Below, in pieces: positions 41,723 to 51,380 of a stretch of DNA of 64,000 bases; the first letter of the stretch is position 1, and every line of letters starts with the position of its first letter. Position numbers and translations under genes: made by a program. The stretch is from Longitalea luteola (lineage in GTDB: Bacteria; Bacteroidota; Bacteroidia; Chitinophagales; Chitinophagaceae): contig NZ_JAFIQX010000003.1 of assembly GCF_017356035.1 (NCBI RefSeq), positions 434,001-498,000 of the forward strand, read 5' to 3'. The notes beneath the pieces are model-generated. The model was not told where the DNA came from and made no database searches. It saw only the letters and a list, made by a program, of their open reading frames with translations.

Positions 41723-41748
41723 AAAAAAGGCCCGCATTGCTGCAGACC
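41723..41748 (-). terminator. Terminator-like hairpin in the tRNA-like array, copy 1
   Basis: On the minus strand an 8-bp stem with G-U pairs (GGTCTGCA with TGCGGGCC) around GCAA is followed by six Ts. The identical copy lies 234 bases away at 41957-41982. Confidence 0.75.
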
Positions 41749-41808
41749 TTTGAAAGTATCTTTTGTTGTTGAAAGTACCGCCTTTGCAAAAGCTTTGGCG
41801 GTCGAATG

Positions 41809-41887
41809 TGGAGAATATCGGAGTCGAACCGACGACCTTCCCGACATTACATGTCGGGACGCTCGCCGCCAACTGCGCTAACTCCAA
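41809..41887 (-). pseudogene. tRNA-like module B, chimeric with the tRNA-Ala 3' half
   Basis: 79 bases that read as a tRNA. The D arm is GCGC/GAGC, the T arm is GTCGG-TTCGACT-CCGAT, and the 3' half is identical to the tRNA-Ala at 42043-42116. The anticodon arm has a 7-bp stem (TCCCGAC with GTCGGGA) around loop ATGTAAT, against the usual 5 bp. The acceptor strand TTGGAGT pairs at only five of seven positions. The GTA triplet would suggest Tyr, but there is no long variable arm, so normal function is doubtful. Confidence 0.65.
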
Positions 41888-41924
41888 CGAGTCGAACCGA
41901 CGACCTTCCCGACATTACATGTCG

Positions 41925-42116
<192 letters not shown>

Positions 42117-42179
42117 ATTTATTTTTGAGTTTGCAAATATAGAGCTATCTGGCATTTTCACCAAATAAAACCCAATTTC

Positions 42180-42845
42180 CTACTTTGCCTTCTTATTTAT
42201 TTTCTCCACCCATTCTCCCGTGGCCTTTACCAGTAAACTCATGGTATCCTGTTTGCCGGCCTTAAAACTGTGATCGGCGCCTTCCAGTTTTACCAGTTTG
42301 GCCTTTTTCAGTCCCCCACACACTTCTTCAATCAGGTCCCATTGTGCCAGCGTGTCCTTCGTGCCCTGTAAAAAAAGCATCGGTACTTTCACTGCCTTTA
42401 GATGTTCGGCCCGCTCTATGGATGGTTTGCCGGCTGCATGTAAGGGAAAACCATAAAAAACAATGCCGTTAACCGGTGCTTCCGGGTGGTCGCTCAAATA
42501 CTGCGAGCTCATGCGGCCGCCAAATGATTTACCGCTGGCAAATAAAGGAAGTTCCGGTTGCAGTTCCTGCGCTTTCTTAATAGCTGCTTCAATAGTTTGA
42601 TGAGCCACGGCAGGCGTATCGGGCCTCCCTTTTTTGTTTTCTGCAAAAGGGAAATTGAATCGCAGCGTGCCGATACCGATCGCTGCCAGAGAAGCTGACA
42701 GGTTCACCATAAAGGAATGGTCCATACCTGCACCGGCTCCGTGTGCCAGGGTAAACAGGCAGGTTGCATTGGTTGGCAGATTGTATTCCGCTGATACTTT
42801 ACCTATAGTAGATGACACCGGTATGCTGATGCGTTTACTGCTCAT
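42180..42845 (-). CDS. Alpha/beta hydrolase (dienelactone-hydrolase-like, KANL3/Tex30 group)
   Basis: A 221-residue cytoplasmic hydrolase. It shows [17 protein letters not shown] at about 30-46, the nucleophile region [14 protein letters not shown], the aspartate segment [10 protein letters not shown] and the histidine in [10 protein letters not shown]. This matches the Tex30-like group of small alpha/beta proteins; the substrate is unknown. It is transcribed on the same strand as, and upstream of, the tRNA-Ala, 63 bases away. Confidence 0.85.
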   Translation of the reverse strand: MSSKRISIPVSSTIGKVSAEYNLPTNATCLFTLAHGAGAGMDHSFMVNLSASLAAIGIGTLRFNFPFAENKKGRPDTPAVAHQTIEAAIKKAQELQPELPLFASGKSFGGRMSSQYLSDHPEAPVNGIVFYGFPLHAAGKPSIERAEHLKAVKVPMLFLQGTKDTLAQWDLIEEVCGGLKKAKLVKLEGADHSFKAGKQDTMSLLVKATGEWVEKINKKAK

Positions 42846-42974
42846 AATGGCTGATTGAAGATGCTAAGGTAATTTATAAATGGCACTGGTGTATTCAGGG
42901 ATGAAGAGCGCCGGCCGGTTAAGTTCCTTATCAATGGCCGGCGTTCTGCATCATGAAATGTTTCACGCTTTTAG

Positions 42975-44378
42975 CTAAATGCCATTGCGCAGGGCTTCTA
43001 TTTCGTTCAGGGACTTTGGCAGTGATTTCCCTAACTTTTTGCTTCCGGTATCAGTAATAACATAATTGTCTTCTATGCGTATACCGCCGAAATCGCGGTA
43101 GCTGTTCAGCAGCCCATAATTGATAAAAGCGCTGTGCTTCTGCTCTGCCTTCCACCGGTCAATGAGTTCGGGAATAATATAAATGCCGGGCTCAACGGTA
43201 AGCGTAAATCCCGCCTTTAACGTCTTGCCCAGGCGCAGCGACTTCCAGCCAAATTCGGTGCTTTTTTTCAACTGGTCGTCATAACCTACGAGGGGTTCTC
43301 CCAGGTCTTCCATATCATGCACATCGAGACCGATCATATGGCCCAGGCCGCATTGAAAGAACATGGTATGGGCACCCGCTTCTACTGCTTCGGCCGCATT
43401 GCCTTTCATCAGTCCAACGGCTGTCAGTCCTTCCGCCAGTTTAATACAGGCCTGGGTATGCACTTCCTTATATTGAATACCGGGGCGAAGCAGGCTTACG
43501 GCATGGTCAAGGGCATGCAGCACTATGTTGTATAGATCCCGCTGGCGGCTGGTGAATTGTTTACCAACGGGGAAGGTGCGGGTAAGGTCGCCGGCATAAT
43601 GCATGGTGGTTTCTGCGCCGGCATCAACCAGTACCATATCTCCTTCCTGCATGGTGTTACCATGGTAATGATTGTGCAGGGTTTGTCCGTTTATGGTGAG
43701 AATAACCGGGTAGGAAAGCCGTCCGTAATTGGCCAGGGCTATGGCTTCTACCGTGGCTGCCAGTTCATATTCTTTCATGCCGGGCCTGGCCTGTTGAATG
43801 GCCGCCAGGTGCATGTCGGCGCTGATGGATACTGCTCTGTCCATTTCGGCTATTTCCCGCTCTTCTTTGATTTCACGTTGCGCTATAACCGAACGGATAA
43901 GGGTTTCTGAAACAAAGGTCTGCAATTGCGGAATGGACGTGTTCAGCCAGCTGGCCAGTTTTATTTTGTTTTCCGGCCGGTAGGGCGGAAGAATATGGAT
44001 GGGGCGTTTGGCCTCGCGGGCAGCTGCCAGGAGGCTGGCCAGTTTGGCCAGGTTATCACTGGCAGTTATACCTACCGATTCGGCCAGTTCCTGAACCAGC
44101 GGTTGGGGACCCGTCCAGATGATGTCATCGATACTGGCATTCTCGCCAAACAGAATTTCCCTGTTTTCATCCAGGTCGAAGATGACGGCCAGGCCGGGCT
44201 GGTCAATACCGACATAGTATAAAAAGGTGCTGTCCTGCCTGAACGGGTAACAGTTGTCTTTATAATTCATGCTGCTGTCTTCATTGCCCAGCAACAACAC
44301 GATGCCATTGGTAAGTTTTGATTGTAACTGCCGGCGGCGTTGTACGTACACCTGGCGTTCGAAAAGAGGTTGATGCAT
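42975..44378 (-). CDS. Aminopeptidase P family protein (second M24B copy)
   Basis: A 467-residue Xaa-Pro aminopeptidase-like protein. The N-terminal AMP_N domain spans about 1-170 (YVQRRRQLQSKL, GNEDSSMNYKDNCYPFRQDS). The metal ligands lie in VLVDAGAETTMHYAGDLTRT, GLGHMIGLDVHDME, LTVEPGIYI and GGIRIEDNYVIT. It is longer than the copy at 19714-21003, with an insert after the histidine motif. It is on its own transcript, with the T9SS gene terminator just upstream. Confidence 0.92.
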   Translation of the reverse strand: MHQPLFERQVYVQRRRQLQSKLTNGIVLLLGNEDSSMNYKDNCYPFRQDSTFLYYVGIDQPGLAVIFDLDENREILFGENASIDDIIWTGPQPLVQELAESVGITASDNLAKLASLLAAAREAKRPIHILPPYRPENKIKLASWLNTSIPQLQTFVSETLIRSVIAQREIKEEREIAEMDRAVSISADMHLAAIQQARPGMKEYELAATVEAIALANYGRLSYPVILTINGQTLHNHYHGNTMQEGDMVLVDAGAETTMHYAGDLTRTFPVGKQFTSRQRDLYNIVLHALDHAVSLLRPGIQYKEVHTQACIKLAEGLTAVGLMKGNAAEAVEAGAHTMFFQCGLGHMIGLDVHDMEDLGEPLVGYDDQLKKSTEFGWKSLRLGKTLKAGFTLTVEPGIYIIPELIDRWKAEQKHSAFINYGLLNSYRDFGGIRIEDNYVITDTGSKKLGKSLPKSLNEIEALRNGI

Positions 44379-44418
44379 GTAGTTTTGGGCCGAATTTACG
44401 AAGATGCCACTTCAAAAA

Positions 44419-44449
44419 TAAAAAAGCCATCCTGTAGAAACAGGACGGC
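44419..44449 (-). terminator. Terminator of the T9SS cargo gene
   Basis: On the minus strand GCCGTCCTGT pairs with ACAGGATGGC (one G-U pair) around a 4-base loop and is followed by a T run, 30 bases past the stop at 44479. Confidence 0.88.
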
Positions 44450-44478
44450 GTTATTGATCGTACCCTTAAAAACTATCT

Positions 44479-45759
44479 TTAATGTCTTGATTTTACTATG
44501 GTATGTGTGCTGATCTCCCTGCCCTTAACTACTTTGATATAATAAGTGCCCGGGGGTACGTCCCTCATGGAGATCACAGCACCTGTAGTTATATTGAATC
44601 TCTTGATAACGCTGCCAACTGTATTCAATAACTGGCCGGTAACAGTTTCGTTTTGCCAGTTCTGCGGAATTGATATACGTAGCTCGTTTAGTACAGGGTT
44701 GGGATAGGCTGCGATCTTTGCTGTTTCGTTTCCGTTTCCCAACCGAACGCTCCTTACTTCAGAGTAGGTAAACTTCCCATCTTTATCTACCATCTTCAGG
44801 CGGTAGTAGATCACTGCCGCTGCTGCATTCTTAATGGGATCTTTATATGAATAGTTATTGATTGCCGCAGGATTTTCTGCTGAGAACATCAGGGCCACCT
44901 GGTCAAATTGCTTGTTATCGTAACTTCTTTCAATGGTATAGTGGCTCAGATTCGCTTCCTTGCTGGTGCTCCAGGCCAGCCATACTTTTTCATTGGCCAG
45001 CTGCGCCGTAAAGCTGAGCAGTTGTACGGGTAGGATTATCGGCTCCAACTCAGCGCCTCTCATATTCAGGCTGAACAGGTCGTTACCTCTCCAACCGGGC
45101 TGGTTTTGATAATAACCCACGCGCATGATAACGGATGCAGGTGCTGGAGAACTAACCCTGAACATTTGCGTAGAATCGGTTTCATCGATGCCCGCTCCAC
45201 CGGTGGGGGTGTTACTGGTGGCATTGCCCCATATCATATCGCCTTCCCTGGTAACGGACACTTTAGGGGTGCTGCTGCAGTATTCCCATACAGGGTTATC
45301 AACGGTAATGGCGTTAAACTCCGTCATTTGGTTGCTGCCGTCGAGCCCCATGAACACGCTGCTGAAATTATACACGGGCGAAGGCACGGTTGAGGCAACG
45401 TTTACAAAGGTGATCGTTAACACCGCATAATGCCAACCTTCGCCGCCCAAAGACTGCAATTGCGGCTGAAGAGCTGTAGTAGAAGCGCCCGAGGGTGTAG
45501 CGTCAATGTCATACAACGTAACGCCTATCAAACTATCCACTTTAACCAGGGCGTCTATCAATCCACCACCTGTTACCGCTTTAAACCGGTATACACATCC
45601 TGGCTGGTTCGCTGTTCCTGACTCAAGGACCGGTGCATTGAAATTCAGGCTTTGTGCTTCCGCAACAGCATTATAAATAATAACGACAATAATTAATGTC
45701 AATCTTTTAATTACAGGGGATCCAATGCCGGATACCAATTCAGGGTACAAATGTTTCAT
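44479..45759 (-). CDS. T9SS type A sorted surface protein
   Basis: A 426-residue secreted protein. The signal segment is VIKRLTLIIVVIIYNAVAEA (about 17-35). The region 36-240 is beta-rich with no recognised motif. About 245-340 is the fibronectin-like segment LLSFTAQLANEKVWLAWSTS, YTIERSYDNKQFDQV and YYRLKMVDKDGKF. The last 80 residues, AAYPNPVLNELRISIP to the C-terminus, are a type IX secretion sorting domain, so the protein is exported and possibly attached to the surface. Cargo function unknown. Confidence 0.85.
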   Translation of the reverse strand: MKHLYPELVSGIGSPVIKRLTLIIVVIIYNAVAEAQSLNFNAPVLESGTANQPGCVYRFKAVTGGGLIDALVKVDSLIGVTLYDIDATPSGASTTALQPQLQSLGGEGWHYAVLTITFVNVASTVPSPVYNFSSVFMGLDGSNQMTEFNAITVDNPVWEYCSSTPKVSVTREGDMIWGNATSNTPTGGAGIDETDSTQMFRVSSPAPASVIMRVGYYQNQPGWRGNDLFSLNMRGAELEPIILPVQLLSFTAQLANEKVWLAWSTSKEANLSHYTIERSYDNKQFDQVALMFSAENPAAINNYSYKDPIKNAAAAVIYYRLKMVDKDGKFTYSEVRSVRLGNGNETAKIAAYPNPVLNELRISIPQNWQNETVTGQLLNTVGSVIKRFNITTGAVISMRDVPPGTYYIKVVKGREISTHTIVKSRH

Positions 45760-46037
45760 ACTTGTGGTTGTAAGGGTGATTCAATGACCACAGGTATTGG
45801 AAGTAAATTGACTTCTCAGGGGGAGATTGGAGTTGGTATAGGAAGAATCAGGCCGTAAAATGGATTACGTAAAATTTACCTGGCGGAATGTGTTATGCGG
45901 CTGGTCGGCCTGTCAGTAGGAGATTGGGTACGGTTAGTTGATTTATTTTCTTAATACAAATATTAAGACGATTTTTTACATATGCAAGCCTGCAGTTATA
46001 TTTTCAGGGAATATTGATCCTGGATAAGAATATGCTA

Positions 46038-46093
46038 AACGCAAAACGCAAAACGCGGAACGCAAAACGCAGAACGCAAAACGCTGAACGCAC
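46038..46093. repeat. Heptamer array, AACGCNN x8
   Basis: Eight units (AACGCAA, AACGCGG, AACGCAG, AACGCTG and others) in perfect 7-base phase, preceded by TATGCTA as at 3445. It is the last heptamer array in the window. Confidence 0.95.
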
Positions 46094-46202
46094 CTCCAGC
46101 CGGCCTTAGTTCGCAATGGCACAGCAGGGAGGCGCTGACCGCAGAATGCAAACGCTTAGCCAAAGACACCTGGCGTTCAATAAGATAGTATATAAAATAA
46201 GA

Positions 46203-46230
46203 AAAAGGTGGATCAACCGGTCCACCTTTT
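46203..46230. terminator. Bidirectional terminator after the NHL-repeat gene
   Basis: Perfect 10-base arms AAAAGGTGGA and TCCACCTTTT around an 8-base loop, with T runs on both strands. Confidence 0.88.
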
Positions 46231-46253
46231 TTTATACTATGAATCCCAGAATA

Positions 46254-48410
46254 TTATCGAACTAAGTATACGCTTCCTTTTGAATTGATCTTAGCCAATC
46301 TGAGCTGACCGGTGATTGCATAAGTATACATACCGGGCTTTGCTTTGGCGCCACTGATCGTTCCATCCCATCCTTTGTTGATATCGGTTGTTGAGAAAAC
46401 AACTTTGCCGGTGGCGTCCATTACCTTGAAAGAAGCCAGGCTGAATTCTGAATCGGTAGGAGGGATCTGGAAGACATCCGCTTTGCCATCACCATTGGGG
46501 GTGAACGTTCTTGGCATTACAATTCTGTTCACAACGGTTACAGTAACCTCGGCTGTACCTGCGCAACCACTGGCATTTCTTGCCGTTACTTTATAGGTGG
46601 TGGTCTTGGTTGGTTTAACGATCGGGCTGGCTGTATTGGCTGCTGTTACACCAACGGTAGGCGTCCAGGAATAGCTGCTGATCTGGCTTTCGCTGATAGC
46701 CGATAATTTGGCGCTGTAGCCTTCGAAGATCTTGATTTCTGAATTTGTTCTGATCTCAGGGGCAGATCCCATGTTCACTTCAATAACGTTTGAAGAGATC
46801 TGGCCGCCGGTACAACCAGCAGAGCTTGTCAGTACGGCGCTTACTTTATCTCCATTACCTAAAGAAGGATTGCTGTAGGTAGGCGTGGTTACACCTGCAT
46901 CGTTACCGTTCACCAGCCATTTGAAGGTGGGTGCGGTACCGCCATTAGCTACTTTAACAGTGAAGGTAGCAGGAGAACCGGCACACATACCATTCGGAGC
47001 AGGTGCAATAGTAAGGGTAGGGCTTGCTCCACCGGTAACATTCAATGATGCTTTGTTCGAGAACAGGGTGCGGCAGGCATTATTGGCCACGCAACGATAC
47101 TGGTAGTTATTCATCTTGTCGCCAACGTTGATCACCGTAAGCGTAGTGGTAGTGGCGCCCGAGTAGTTGGCTCCGTCGGTTACATCGCTCCATTCTCCAT
47201 TGGAATACACCTGCCATTGATAGGCTTCGGCATGAGTGGCATTTACGCTGAAAACGACGTTACCGCCTTTACAAACGCTTTTGTTCGCAGGTTGCAGTTC
47301 AAAAGAAGGCATGGGTGCGTTACAGCTGGAAACTATTTCACGGATGGTATTGTTATAGCTGTCGGTGATGAATACGTTACCGGCTATGTCGGTAGCGATA
47401 CCGATGGGGTACCAGATCTTTGCCAGGATGGCGGGACCGCCGTCACCAGCGTAATCAGGAGCACCTGTACCGGCGATGGTAGTGATGATACCTTTGGTGT
47501 TGATCTTTCTGATGGCGTGGTTCTGATAGTCAGAGGCATACACGTTACCAGCAGGGTCAACCGCCAAGCCTTGCGGAGAACCGATCTGGAACTGGGCTTT
47601 GGTTGCAGGGCCGTTATCGCCGCTGTAACCGGCCGTTCCGTTTCCGGCGAAGGTGCTGATGATACCGGCAGGGTTTACCTTGCGGATCACCGAGTTCGAT
47701 GGATCGGCTATATAAATATTACCTGAGTTATCTACAGCTATGCCTGCAGGTTGGGTGAGCAGGGCTTTGGTGGCCGGGCCGCCATCGCCTGCATAACCTG
47801 CTCTTCCGGGTACGCCGGCAACGGTCGTAATGACACCTGATTTGCTAACTTTTCTGATCACTTTGTTAGAAGCGTCGGAGATGAACACGTTACCGTCTTT
47901 GTCTACCGCTACGGCAGTGGGGCGATACAGCTTGGCTTGTGAGGCAGGACCGCCGTCACCGCTGAAGCCTTCTGTACCGGTACCGGCGAAGATGGTCATG
48001 ATGCCCGAGGTAGTAACTTTTTTAATTACCGAGCTATTGTAGTCAGCAATGTAAACGTTGCCTTCATTGTCGATGGTCATACCAGTTGGCTGGGCTAACT
48101 GGGCTGCGGTGGCAGGCCCTCCGGCACCGGCATTACCTGCTGTACCATTTCCGGCAACCGTGTTAACGATACCGTTGTTATTCACTTTACGGATAACGCG
48201 ATTACGCATATCCGCAATGTACAGATTTCCTTCAGCGTCGGTGGCAACCGCCCGGGGTTGGTTAAAGCGGGCATTGTTGGCCGGGCCTCCGTCTCCCGCA
48301 TATCCGGGAGAACCGATAACACCGGCTACAGTTGTAATTGTTTGTGAGTACGCTACAGAACTGCCTACGATCATTAGCAGGCTGCTAAATACGATCTGGT
48401 TGAGTTTCAT
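46254..48410 (-). CDS. Six-bladed NHL-repeat protein with gliding-motility (T9SS type B) C-terminal domain
   Basis: A 718-residue secreted protein. After a signal peptide (about 1-22), six repeats of about 56 residues follow to residue 360, each shaped like TVAGNGTAGNAG, GGPA, a P-x-G/A-x-A turn and GNVYIADYNSSVIKKV; this predicts a six-bladed beta propeller. About 370-620 hold Ig- or PKD-like domains (YQWQVYSNGEWSDV, CAGSPATFTV). The end, FTPNGDGKADVFQI to YLVR, is the gliding-motility-associated C-terminal sorting domain. It is probably a surface adhesin or binding protein. Confidence 0.9.
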   Translation of the reverse strand: MKLNQIVFSSLLMIVGSSVAYSQTITTVAGVIGSPGYAGDGGPANNARFNQPRAVATDAEGNLYIADMRNRVIRKVNNNGIVNTVAGNGTAGNAGAGGPATAAQLAQPTGMTIDNEGNVYIADYNSSVIKKVTTSGIMTIFAGTGTEGFSGDGGPASQAKLYRPTAVAVDKDGNVFISDASNKVIRKVSKSGVITTVAGVPGRAGYAGDGGPATKALLTQPAGIAVDNSGNIYIADPSNSVIRKVNPAGIISTFAGNGTAGYSGDNGPATKAQFQIGSPQGLAVDPAGNVYASDYQNHAIRKINTKGIITTIAGTGAPDYAGDGGPAILAKIWYPIGIATDIAGNVFITDSYNNTIREIVSSCNAPMPSFELQPANKSVCKGGNVVFSVNATHAEAYQWQVYSNGEWSDVTDGANYSGATTTTLTVINVGDKMNNYQYRCVANNACRTLFSNKASLNVTGGASPTLTIAPAPNGMCAGSPATFTVKVANGGTAPTFKWLVNGNDAGVTTPTYSNPSLGNGDKVSAVLTSSAGCTGGQISSNVIEVNMGSAPEIRTNSEIKIFEGYSAKLSAISESQISSYSWTPTVGVTAANTASPIVKPTKTTTYKVTARNASGCAGTAEVTVTVVNRIVMPRTFTPNGDGKADVFQIPPTDSEFSLASFKVMDATGKVVFSTTDINKGWDGTISGAKAKPGMYTYAITGQLRLAKINSKGSVYLVR

Positions 48411-48821
48411 GGGATTAACAGGATTAGTTTAATAACAGTTAAGTTATATACTATGAAAAAATATAAAAACTTTCTTAATCAGCAAATACCGGTCTCAAAT
48501 TGATATCAACAGTGAAAAATTTTTCTGTTTTGATTCGTAGTTTTTCTATGCGTATTTCACCACGAATAACTGTTATAGGAAGCCTTAAGATGGGAGCGGA
48601 AAATACGGCGTGTGCAATCGAATTGTACTTTTCTCGTAAGCCGATGTGTTTCTCGCTGATCACCTGAAAGGCCCGGTGCAACTTGAATATATTATGATCT
48701 GGTACTCAATTTTCGGTTTCTGGCTTGTTCACAGTGCGCTTGCTTCAATCCCCGGTAGTGAGAACTAAAGAACGGGTAAATATTTATATTATTGTTCCAA
48801 TAAGGGGTTCCAGTAGTTTTA
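48411..48821. other. Spacer upstream of the NHL gene
   Basis: No secure gene. A minus-strand open frame (48475-48681, TTG start, 68 codons) has no recognisable motif and may be the decayed tail of a former gene. No heptamer or octamer arrays occur here. Confidence 0.45.
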
Positions 48822-49619
48822 CTATGAAAACAGGTTTTTTTGCTCCGTACTTTCATCAACGCCCAGTGGTGGCAGGTTTGGCCAGGCATAGGGGGCGGTT
48901 TTTACGTTATTGTCGGGCCGTGGTTTAGTAGAACGGATGGTAAAGACGGGCCAGTAATCCAATTCCTCAGAAGGCATTTCAAAGTCAAGGATCTGCTGGA
49001 TCTCTTCATCGGTGAGATCGGGCAGTAACCATTTAGTTTCAAGTTCCTTCGGCAGGAACAACGGCATGCGAAACACATTCGGTCCGCCATTGTGAATTTG
49101 CCGCATGACGGAATTGGCGGCGCGGGTGATAAGTGTGAAGGTGCCGTTTATTTCGCCGGTTTCCACATCCGGAATGGGGGAGTAATGATATAAACCGGGA
49201 ATACAGAATAAAGGTCTGTCCTTCAAATGCACATAATACGGTACTTTGTTCTTCCAGCCTTTTATTTCGCGGTGCTCATAAATGCCGTTCACCGGAATGA
49301 GGCATCTTTTTGAACGGATCCTGCGCCAGAATGATTTTTTGTCGTTGATGATCTTTTCACTCTGCGCATTGCACATGTACTGCCGGCTTTGTTTTACTTT
49401 TTCCGGCGTATTCATGTAATCGGCAATGACGCCCCATTCAAAGGGTTTTAATTTGTATCGGGCATCTTCAAAAATAATGACGGGGTATTTTCTGTAAGCC
49501 TGTGCCTGCACGTGAATGGTAAGGTCGAAATCGATCGACAACTGTGGATCGATCACCAGATCGGGCAGGTAATCTGTAATTAATTCAATATTCGATGTAA
49601 AAGATATATCGTAACACAT
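48822..49619 (-). CDS. SOS-response-associated peptidase (SRAP/HMCES-YedK family)
   Basis: A 265-residue member of the family that caps abasic sites in single-stranded DNA through a thiazolidine link to Cys2. Cys2 is present (MCYDISF). Other landmarks are the asparagine in CNAQSEKI, the glutamate in LIPVNGIYEHRE and the histidine in RQIHNGGPNVFRMPLFLP. It is the last gene of the umuD'-umuC cassette: the gene before it ends four bases away, so they are one transcript. The role is damage tolerance next to a translesion polymerase. Confidence 0.93.
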   Translation of the reverse strand: MCYDISFTSNIELITDYLPDLVIDPQLSIDFDLTIHVQAQAYRKYPVIIFEDARYKLKPFEWGVIADYMNTPEKVKQSRQYMCNAQSEKIINDKKSFWRRIRSKRCLIPVNGIYEHREIKGWKNKVPYYVHLKDRPLFCIPGLYHYSPIPDVETGEINGTFTLITRAANSVMRQIHNGGPNVFRMPLFLPKELETKWLLPDLTDEEIQQILDFEMPSEELDYWPVFTIRSTKPRPDNNVKTAPYAWPNLPPLGVDESTEQKNLFS

Positions 49620-49622
49620 GCA

Positions 49623-50114
49623 TCAAAAATTTTCAATGTCAGCAAGCGGTAATTTCACCTCATGGATCCCGCACTTTAAGGTAATGAAAAGTTCGCCAAA
49701 CTGAACAAAAAGATCAGCCTTTACATTGTCGTTCCGGCGTAGCGCCCAGTTTAATTTTTCATTAATATATGTGCGTATCCTGGCGGCGATCACCGGCGTG
49801 GGTTTCCAGGGCTGTTGTATTATCGGACTGTAGATATGAAATCCTTCCGGCTGACTGGCTGCAATGAACAATTTTTCATAGTGTTCTGCTTCATTCAAAT
49901 TATATAAAAAACGGTTGGGGTCGTTATCAAGCGTATCGTAGTGGGTCTTTGCCCGGCTGTAATCAGTATAATGGGTGAATAAGAAAGCAGCTTTGTTGAG
50001 CGGGTCGAGCTGATTTTTGCCGCGCATATAAGTTTGACGTATAAAAAAAGTATTGCCCGCCTGGATGAGCGATTCCAGCAACCGGGTGGTGAGTAAAACA
50101 AACGGATTGTGCAT
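49623..50114 (-). CDS. Unknown protein of the umuDC-SRAP cassette
   Basis: A 163-residue protein without a motif I recognise. It is rich in basic and aromatic residues, with NKAAFLFTHYTDYSRAKTHY in the middle and ITLKCGIHEVKLPLADIENF at the end. It sits between umuC and SRAP with gaps of three bases on each side, so translation is coupled. By position it should act in translesion synthesis or repair, for example as an accessory factor of the polymerase; this is inference. Confidence 0.75.
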   Translation of the reverse strand: MHNPFVLLTTRLLESLIQAGNTFFIRQTYMRGKNQLDPLNKAAFLFTHYTDYSRAKTHYDTLDNDPNRFLYNLNEAEHYEKLFIAASQPEGFHIYSPIIQQPWKPTPVIAARIRTYINEKLNWALRRNDNVKADLFVQFGELFITLKCGIHEVKLPLADIENF

Positions 50115-50117
50115 GGC

Positions 50118-51380
50118 TCAGATCTTTATTGTCAATACTTCATCGATGCGGGTGGTATAACAGGGCGATAATTTCAACTGCCGCAATTTCCACCGCGTAC
50201 CAAATCCCTGCAAGGCAAACCGTACGGCATTTTTTCCAAACGTTCTGTTCACCATATCCAACACCTGCATCAGCTGCGAATTCCGTGCCCTGTTCTCCTC
50301 GTCGAATGCATTGCTTTGGACTTCAGTGGCCGGGCTCAGTTCCATGGCTGTGCAGCCGGTTTTATTGTAATTGTAACCCGGCCGGTAAATGGTTTCCAAC
50401 CCCTGCCGCGCATGGCTTATCAGCTCGTTGGTGCTGTTGGTAGGCACAGGCAGGCGAATGGTGAGTGAGCGGAAATACTGTGGTTCCTGGCTGCGATGAG
50501 CGTTGGTTTGCACAAAGATCTGAATGGTACTGGTGACCAGGTTCTCACTGCGCAGCTTAGCCGCAACCATAGCCGTGAAATTTGCCAGCGCTTCCATTAC
50601 TTCGTGCTTTTCACTTAATACCTTGCCGAATCCGCGCGCCACGCAGATCATTTTCTTTTTGGGGGGCATGTCTTCAAAGGTTATGCAGGAAATGCCTTTA
50701 AGTTCATTATACATTCGTTGACCCACTACCGAAAGGTTCTTGCGGATCCATTCCTCCGGCGCCCGGGATACATCCCAGGCAGTGATAAATCCATTCTTAT
50801 TGAGCAATTTCGTGTATTGCGGGCCGATACCCCAGATGTCTTTTACCTGCGTATTCTGCAAGGCAAATTGAATTTTTTCCATTGTATCGATGGCATATAC
50901 ACCAAGTTGTTTGTTCCTTTTTTTCACGAGCCGGTTGGCTATTTTCGCCAGTGTTTTAGAGGGCGCAATGCCAATGGATACCGGGATGCCTGTATGCTGC
51001 ATCACCGTGTTGCGGATGGTATGAGCATATTCTGTTAAATTATAATGCCTGAAGGCGGTTAGATCGAGGAAGGCTTCATCGATGGAATACACTTCCACCT
51101 GGTCGCAGAACTGTGATAAGGTTGTCATGACCCGGTCGCTCAGATCGCCGTACAAGGTATAGTTGGAAGAAAAAACAGATACGTTGTGTTGTTGCAGCAC
51201 CTGCTCGATGAGAAAGGAGGGGGCGCCCATTTCGATCCCCAGCTCCTTGGCCTCGTCGGACCGGGCAATTACACAACCATCGTTGTTGCTTAAAACCACG
51301 ATGGGCTTTTGTTGCAGCCGGGGCTGAAATAGCCGTTCGCACGATGCATAAAAATTATTACAGTCAACCAGCGCAATCAT
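50118..51380 (-). CDS. umuC: Y-family DNA polymerase V catalytic subunit (UmuC-like)
   Basis: A 420-residue translesion polymerase. Catalytic acidic residues are in MIALVDCNNFYASCERLFQP (D6) and VYSIDEAFLDL. The helix-hairpin-helix part is WGIGPQYTKLLNKNGF, and the little-finger domain fills the last 190 residues. The start at 51380 is used (an alternative Met lies three codons upstream). It overlaps the 3' end of umuD' by 17 bases, indicating coupled translation of the Pol V partners. Confidence 0.93.
   Translation of the reverse strand: MIALVDCNNFYASCERLFQPRLQQKPIVVLSNNDGCVIARSDEAKELGIEMGAPSFLIEQVLQQHNVSVFSSNYTLYGDLSDRVMTTLSQFCDQVEVYSIDEAFLDLTAFRHYNLTEYAHTIRNTVMQHTGIPVSIGIAPSKTLAKIANRLVKKRNKQLGVYAIDTMEKIQFALQNTQVKDIWGIGPQYTKLLNKNGFITAWDVSRAPEEWIRKNLSVVGQRMYNELKGISCITFEDMPPKKKMICVARGFGKVLSEKHEVMEALANFTAMVAAKLRSENLVTSTIQIFVQTNAHRSQEPQYFRSLTIRLPVPTNSTNELISHARQGLETIYRPGYNYNKTGCTAMELSPATEVQSNAFDEENRARNSQLMQVLDMVNRTFGKNAVRFALQGFGTRWKLRQLKLSPCYTTRIDEVLTIKI

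Larger units (their letters stand above)
45760..46253. other. Spacer between two minus-strand T9SS genes
   Basis: No gene is seen. It holds a 7-base inverted repeat with 6-base gap (TCTTAAT at 45949-45955, ATTAAGA at 45962-45968), a heptamer array at 46038-46093 and a terminator at 46203-46230. Confidence 0.6.

Noticed and set aside
48475-48681. 68-codon minus-strand open frame upstream of the NHL gene
   Set aside because: TTG start, no recognisable motif and no coupling to a neighbour; kept only as a possible decayed tail.
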